Shown piece after piece: positions 13,583-17,371 of a stretch of DNA of 17,371 nt. Origin of the DNA: Candidatus Woesearchaeota archaeon (GTDB lineage Archaea; Nanobdellota; Nanobdellia; Woesearchaeales; UBA12501); the NCBI GenBank assembly GCA_016177345.1, contig JACOVM010000115.1, forward strand, positions 1 to 17,371, read 5' to 3'. The notes beneath the pieces were generated by a model, which worked only from the letters and a program-made list of their open reading frames with translations, ran no database searches and was not told where the DNA came from. Position 1 is the stretch's first letter, and the number at the start of each line of letters is the position of its first letter. The translations under genes were made by a program, and so were the position numbers.

Positions 13583-15708
13583 AGCAGGCAATCATCCTCA
13601 TTGTTGCGCTCTTAGCTATATCGCTGATGACAGGGGTACTGGCAGAACAGCACGAGCAAGCATTCGATCCAAAAACCTTTGATTACAACAAGGCTGACTA
13701 CAATCTTATCACAGACTGGAGCGTAGTTGATTGGACAAAAATTCCTTACGAAAGAATAAAGGATGTTCCGCCAGACAAGCTCGTGTATGAAAAGCTAAGT
13801 TGGCTTCAGCGGTACTCTGGCATGACCAAAGAGCAGATTGCAGCAAATTTGGAAAAGATTGAGGACCTCTATCATGATGTCAGCCCAACAGAGGTGCAAA
13901 AGGTTATCGAATCCAAGTACGATTTGTCTGACGTATGGATAGGTGGCAAAGCGCAGATCAGGGATGGCATACTGCATTGTGCTGAAGGGCAGCAAAATTC
14001 TATTGACCTCAATAGGCTTGCAAAAAAGATGAGGATAGAAGTAACGCCGGATGGGATTATCCGTATCGAGCCAGAATTCACCCTGCTGGGTGCGCGGCCA
14101 TATTCCGGAGAGTTTCCCCCTGGTTCATATGAAGTTGTTTCAGAGCTTTATGAAATCCCATTCACCTTAGATGGTAAAGAAGTACGAATAATGGGTGCAT
14201 TCCGCTTCAGCAATGGCAGGCTTTATGCGTTTAAAAAAGAGAGAACGCTGCCAACCATTAATGGAATAGCGCTCCCCCAATTGAGTGAGCCAGTAGAGAT
14301 TTTTCTTGATGGAGAAGCCCATGAAGGAAGATATCTTTCTATTGATGAATCGAATAAAAGAGTACGATTTGGGGCGGGCAAAGACGCCATCAATGTTGCA
14401 TTTACTGAAGAAAACAAATTTCTTGATATTACGGACCCTGTCCTAATCAGCGCAACATCTGGTGCAGAAGTCCTTGTTCAGCGAAGATCGGACAGCATCC
14501 CCCTCATAACCTCAACCCTGCCAAGCGATAGTACTATGGACATGGTTAATGGAAATAATATTTACCAATTTAGTGCCAAGACGCTTACGTTACAGGTTAA
14601 CCCGTACAAAACAGAAAACCCTGAAGAGGGCAAACCTGCAAAAGTACGCAAGCCATTGCCAATGACCATGCTGTTTAATGATGAGAAAGGAGAAAATATG
14701 CTCGAAACCCTTGGAAAGAAAGAAAAACTGATCATGGATGAGCAAGGAAATTTCGTTATCATTGAAGAAAGCATGCCAGCAGAAACAACAGAATGCTTTT
14801 CCTGCGCGAGAGATATTCTTGCAAACAGTGATGTCGAGCAGTACAATGTTCTCCTGTATCATCGACTGGGGCGAGAGATTCTCACTCTTGGAAATATCGG
14901 GGAGCTCAGGACAAAAGGAGACCCGTACATTGCAAGGCTCCTCCTCTCCTCCCTTCATGATCTGCCTCCTGAACTGCTCAAGAGCGTCCGCAACATCAAT
15001 GTAGTGAGCAGAGAGAGGCTCAAAGAGCTTTGCAAAAGCAAAAATATTGATGGTTGCGCTAGTGAGGGGGGAATAATCTACTTGCCAGAAGATTTCTCCC
15101 GCGAAACCGTCTTCCACGAAGCAGGGCACACGAGAACGCTTGACCTAGCACAAGATGTTACAAGAGCAGAAATGGAATTCAAGGCATATGAATTAGTGCT
15201 CTTGAGAAAATATGGTGAGGATATCTCAGCGAATAGCAGAGAAACAGTTTGGACGCTTGCCACTGAAGAAGAAACTCAGCGCCTGTCAGCGCTCCAGCAA
15301 AAAGCAGAGCAGGAAGAGCAAAAAGACGATCTCGAAGAGCGATGGGAAACAATTGCAGATGACGTTTACGGCACCACCCTCCTCAAAGAGCCAGAAGAAG
15401 GAAGAGATTACTCAACAGAATGGAAGGACAATACCAAAGGCCCTCGCCAAGGCTGCATTAGGGCGTATGGCTGCAACAACTATTTAGAAGACATAGCTAC
15501 CTTTGTCGAGCCGATCGCTAATGGTGATCACGAATTCTTTACAAGAGAAGGGCTTATCATGCCGCCAGGGCACCCCTTGTATGATTCGGCAAAGTACGAT
15601 CCAAGGTACAAACAGAAGCTGGATTTACTGCTGGAATACCAGTTCATTACAGAAGAGGATTATCGAAAAATACTTCAGCCGCTTGGGTTGGGGTATCAAC
15701 CAAAATGA
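13579..15708 (+). CDS. Secreted HExxH zinc metalloprotease-like protein, copy 3
   Basis: 709 residues with signal peptide (1-22, ending GVLA), conserved block FDPKTFDYNKADYNLITDW, a divergent beta-rich middle, E-C406-x-S-C409, and zinc motif H513-E-A-G-H517. Likely third ligand is E637 in YLEDIATFVEP, 120 residues after H517. It keeps the cysteine pair C626 and C632 beside the third ligand and another pair (C...GC) before HExxH. The segment between HExxH and the third ligand is Glu/Lys-rich (LQQKAEQEEQKDD). The tail differs at the very end, LQPLGLGYQPK replacing the EGVT of copies 1 and 2. Start and stop codons overlap both neighbours by 4 bases, so translation is coupled. Confidence 0.77.
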   Translation: MKQAIILIVALLAISLMTGVLAEQHEQAFDPKTFDYNKADYNLITDWSVVDWTKIPYERIKDVPPDKLVYEKLSWLQRYSGMTKEQIAANLEKIEDLYHDVSPTEVQKVIESKYDLSDVWIGGKAQIRDGILHCAEGQQNSIDLNRLAKKMRIEVTPDGIIRIEPEFTLLGARPYSGEFPPGSYEVVSELYEIPFTLDGKEVRIMGAFRFSNGRLYAFKKERTLPTINGIALPQLSEPVEIFLDGEAHEGRYLSIDESNKRVRFGAGKDAINVAFTEENKFLDITDPVLISATSGAEVLVQRRSDSIPLITSTLPSDSTMDMVNGNNIYQFSAKTLTLQVNPYKTENPEEGKPAKVRKPLPMTMLFNDEKGENMLETLGKKEKLIMDEQGNFVIIEESMPAETTECFSCARDILANSDVEQYNVLLYHRLGREILTLGNIGELRTKGDPYIARLLLSSLHDLPPELLKSVRNINVVSRERLKELCKSKNIDGCASEGGIIYLPEDFSRETVFHEAGHTRTLDLAQDVTRAEMEFKAYELVLLRKYGEDISANSRETVWTLATEEETQRLSALQQKAEQEEQKDDLEERWETIADDVYGTTLLKEPEEGRDYSTEWKDNTKGPRQGCIRAYGCNNYLEDIATFVEPIANGDHEFFTREGLIMPPGHPLYDSAKYDPRYKQKLDLLLEYQFITEEDYRKILQPLGLGYQPK

Positions 15709-15989
15709 CAGGAACAAAAAACAAGAAGGAAAAGGGTAAAAGAACAGCAATTCTTACCTGCCCAGCCTGTAGCCACCTCCAGAGAGCATCAATACCCGCC
15801 AGTTCATGCCAGGCATTTTATCAGTGTAAAGGGTGCAGCAAACGTATTCAGGCAAAAAAGAACTGCTGCGTGTTCTGCGATTATAGTAATCAGACGTGTG
15901 ATGAACGGCGTAAAGAATATAAACAGGAGAAAACAGCTAAAAAGAGAAGTACAGCAAAAAGAAAAAGGACAAGCAAAAAGCAACCATGA
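15705..15989 (+). CDS. Small zinc-ribbon protein of the GDCCVxC type with basic tail
   Basis: A 94-residue protein. C19-P-A-C22, C35, C41-x2-C44, then K-N-C54-C55-V-F-C58 and C65 match the short GDCCVxC-domain family, with KN in place of GD before CC. The pattern IPxxxCQxFYQCxGC is also typical. Members are often near mercury or redox genes; the role is not established. Beyond the domain, residues 68-94 are almost all Lys, Arg, Ser, Thr and Gln, an extension most members lack and suggestive of nucleic-acid or membrane contact (inference). It overlaps both the upstream protease and the downstream NADH dehydrogenase by ATGA, so its level should follow theirs. Confidence 0.72.
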   Translation: MTGTKNKKEKGKRTAILTCPACSHLQRASIPASSCQAFYQCKGCSKRIQAKKNCCVFCDYSNQTCDERRKEYKQEKTAKKRSTAKRKRTSKKQP

Positions 15990-17263
15990 CAAAACAAACC
16001 ATCCTTATCATTGGCGGCGGCTTTGGGGGAGTGTACACCGCAAAATACCTCCTCCGGAGGCTAAAGGGGAAGAGCAGCGCGAACATCTGCTTGGTGAATC
16101 CCAAGAATTATTTTTTATTCTCGCCAATGCTGCATGAGGTCGCCACTGGAGGGCTGAACCAGTACAATATCATCACACCAATCCGTGACGTGCTGTGCAG
16201 CAAAAATTTTCACTTCATTCTTGGCAGCGTTGACTTTGTTGATATTAAAAATAAGTCCATTGTTGTTGGAAAAAAGAAGTACGCGTACGATTATCTTGTT
16301 TTTGCCCAAGGAGCTCACGCCAATGTTCCCTTAATTCCTGGCGCGGCAGAGCATTGCCTGCCGCTCAAGACCATAGATGACGCGGCAGCTATTCGGGACA
16401 GGATCATCAGGATGCTTGAACGAGCAGCATGGACAAAGGATCAAAAAGAGCAAAAAAAGCTGCTCACCTTTATCCTTATTGGCGGTGGGCCAACCGGTGT
16501 TGAGCTCGCCGGTGAGTTATCCCAGTTTTTACATCAGACTATCAAGTGCAGCTATCCAGAGCTAAAGAATGAGCATGTCTCTATTCATCTCGTTCATGGC
16601 GGAGAAAAGCTCGTTCCTGTTCTTCTCCATGATCCAAGCATTGAAAAGTGCCAACAAGAACTGGAAAGCAAAAAAGTAACTGTTGCGTTGAACAGCAGGG
16701 TAACGAGGGTTGAAACTGATTTCATCGAGTACACCAATGCGAAAACACGCCAAAAAGAGCACCTCTCGGGCAGCACTATCATCTGGACGGCAGGCATTAC
16801 CCCTAATGTCATCAAAGGAACAGAGCACTATCTTGACAAGAGCCAGCTGCTTCAGATTGATGCATTCCTCCGCGTGAAAGCCCTCAAAAGCCATTACGCT
16901 CTTGGGGATTGCGCCTTATCCATCAATCCAGGATCTGACAAGCCCAACCCGGCAACAGCACAATTGGCAACACGGCAGGCAGCCATTGCTGCAAAAAACA
17001 TTATTGCAGACATTAAAGGAAAGCCGCAGCGTGAATTTATATTCAAGCCCCAAGGATTTCTTGTTTCTGTTGGGGAATACTACGCTGTTGCAGAAGTGTT
17101 TGGCCTCTGGTTCTCTGGCTTATTTGCCTGGTGGATGTGGAGAACAATATACCTCACCAAACTTCTTGGCTGGGCGAACAAGATAAAAGTTGCTGCGGAT
17201 TGGACCGTCAACTTGTTTTTCAAGCGAGACACGACACAAATTGGGAATAATTTTGAGGACTGA
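15986..17263 (+). CDS. ndh: Type II NADH dehydrogenase (NAD(P)/FAD-dependent oxidoreductase)
   Basis: A 425-residue flavoprotein. The FAD-binding G10-G-G-F-G-G15 and NPKNYFLFSPML (38-49) lead, the NAD-binding G166-G-G-P-T-G171 with VELAGEL follows, then WTAGI (267-271) and A305-L-G-D308, and the quinone-site segment PATAQLATRQA. The C-terminus has hydrophobic/aromatic stretches (WFSGLFAWWMWRTIYL) that attach such enzymes to the membrane. It should oxidise NADH with quinone or another acceptor without pumping protons. Length and motifs are complete. It is the last gene of operon B, translationally coupled to the zinc-ribbon gene; its link to the protease genes is unexplained. The stop is followed by a T-run. 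Confidence 0.88.
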   Translation: MTKQTILIIGGGFGGVYTAKYLLRRLKGKSSANICLVNPKNYFLFSPMLHEVATGGLNQYNIITPIRDVLCSKNFHFILGSVDFVDIKNKSIVVGKKKYAYDYLVFAQGAHANVPLIPGAAEHCLPLKTIDDAAAIRDRIIRMLERAAWTKDQKEQKKLLTFILIGGGPTGVELAGELSQFLHQTIKCSYPELKNEHVSIHLVHGGEKLVPVLLHDPSIEKCQQELESKKVTVALNSRVTRVETDFIEYTNAKTRQKEHLSGSTIIWTAGITPNVIKGTEHYLDKSQLLQIDAFLRVKALKSHYALGDCALSINPGSDKPNPATAQLATRQAAIAAKNIIADIKGKPQREFIFKPQGFLVSVGEYYAVAEVFGLWFSGLFAWWMWRTIYLTKLLGWANKIKVAADWTVNLFFKRDTTQIGNNFED

Positions 17264-17266
17264 CTA

Positions 17267-17275
17267 TTTTTTCTT
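17267..17275 (+). terminator. T-run terminator of operon B
   Basis: TTTTTTCTT begins four bases after the stop of the NADH dehydrogenase, with no gene following on the plus strand in the remaining 96 bases. It fits an archaeal intrinsic terminator. Confidence 0.6.
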
Positions 17276-17371
17276 GAAGCCAAGCTTTCTTTTATCAATC
17301 TTTAATTTTCAGGCTTATATGTGTTGTTGCAATAAATACGGAAGATTTCCGGTTATGTATCAATCAAGGAC

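Noticed and set aside
17268..17310. Possible C-terminus of a convergent minus-strand gene (reads KLKIDKRKLGFKKK then stop)
   Set aside because: An in-frame stop precedes it after 14 codons, so no longer gene can run in from the right edge in that frame.

Overview
The window looks like a chromosomal piece of an archaeon, most likely a DPANN lineage such as Woesearchaeota or Pacearchaeota (inference; no rRNA or marker gene is present to place it). Supporting signs are archaeal TATA boxes of the TTTAAATA/TTTATATA type 25-30 bases before several starts, giving probably leaderless messages; a Dph6-type diphthine-ammonia ligase; an AbrB-PhoU fusion regulator; winged-helix nucleotidyltransferase/HEPN pairs; and a membrane protein with the N-terminus common in DPANN genomes.

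Left arm, 1-5344, is almost entirely on the minus strand: a winged-helix nucleotidyltransferase (16-609), an amidohydrolase/dph6 pair (706-2662), an AbrB-PhoU-like regulator (2741-3721), a metallophosphoesterase (4238-4852) and a small DoxX-family membrane protein (4958-5344). The one plus-strand gene there is a 50-residue acidic protein (3834-3986). It is divergent from the regulator and is followed by 250 non-coding bases packed with hairpins.

Right arm, 5511-17263, is entirely on the plus strand. After a single-pass membrane protein (5511-6293) come two operons with the same opening. Operon A (6340-9515) is winged-helix nucleotidyltransferase (MNT), HEPN protein, then a secreted HExxH metalloprotease. 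Operon B (9585-17263) is MNT, HEPN, a membrane-anchored exported protein, two more proteases of the same family, a small zinc-ribbon protein of the GDCCVxC type and a type II NADH dehydrogenase. Nearly all junctions in operon B are 4-base stop/start overlaps or direct abutments, and a T-run follows the last gene.

In each operon, and at the left-edge MNT gene, a different palindrome sits between the TATA box and the start codon, as expected if each winged-helix MNT represses its own operon. The most interesting reading is that an MNT-HEPN pair of toxin-antitoxin type is transcriptionally tied, twice in a row, to a family of secreted zinc proteases. Whether this is a functional coupling, or a case of two toxin-antitoxin modules inserted upstream of protease genes, cannot be decided from sequence alone. 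I saw no tRNA, rRNA, CRISPR array or transposase.
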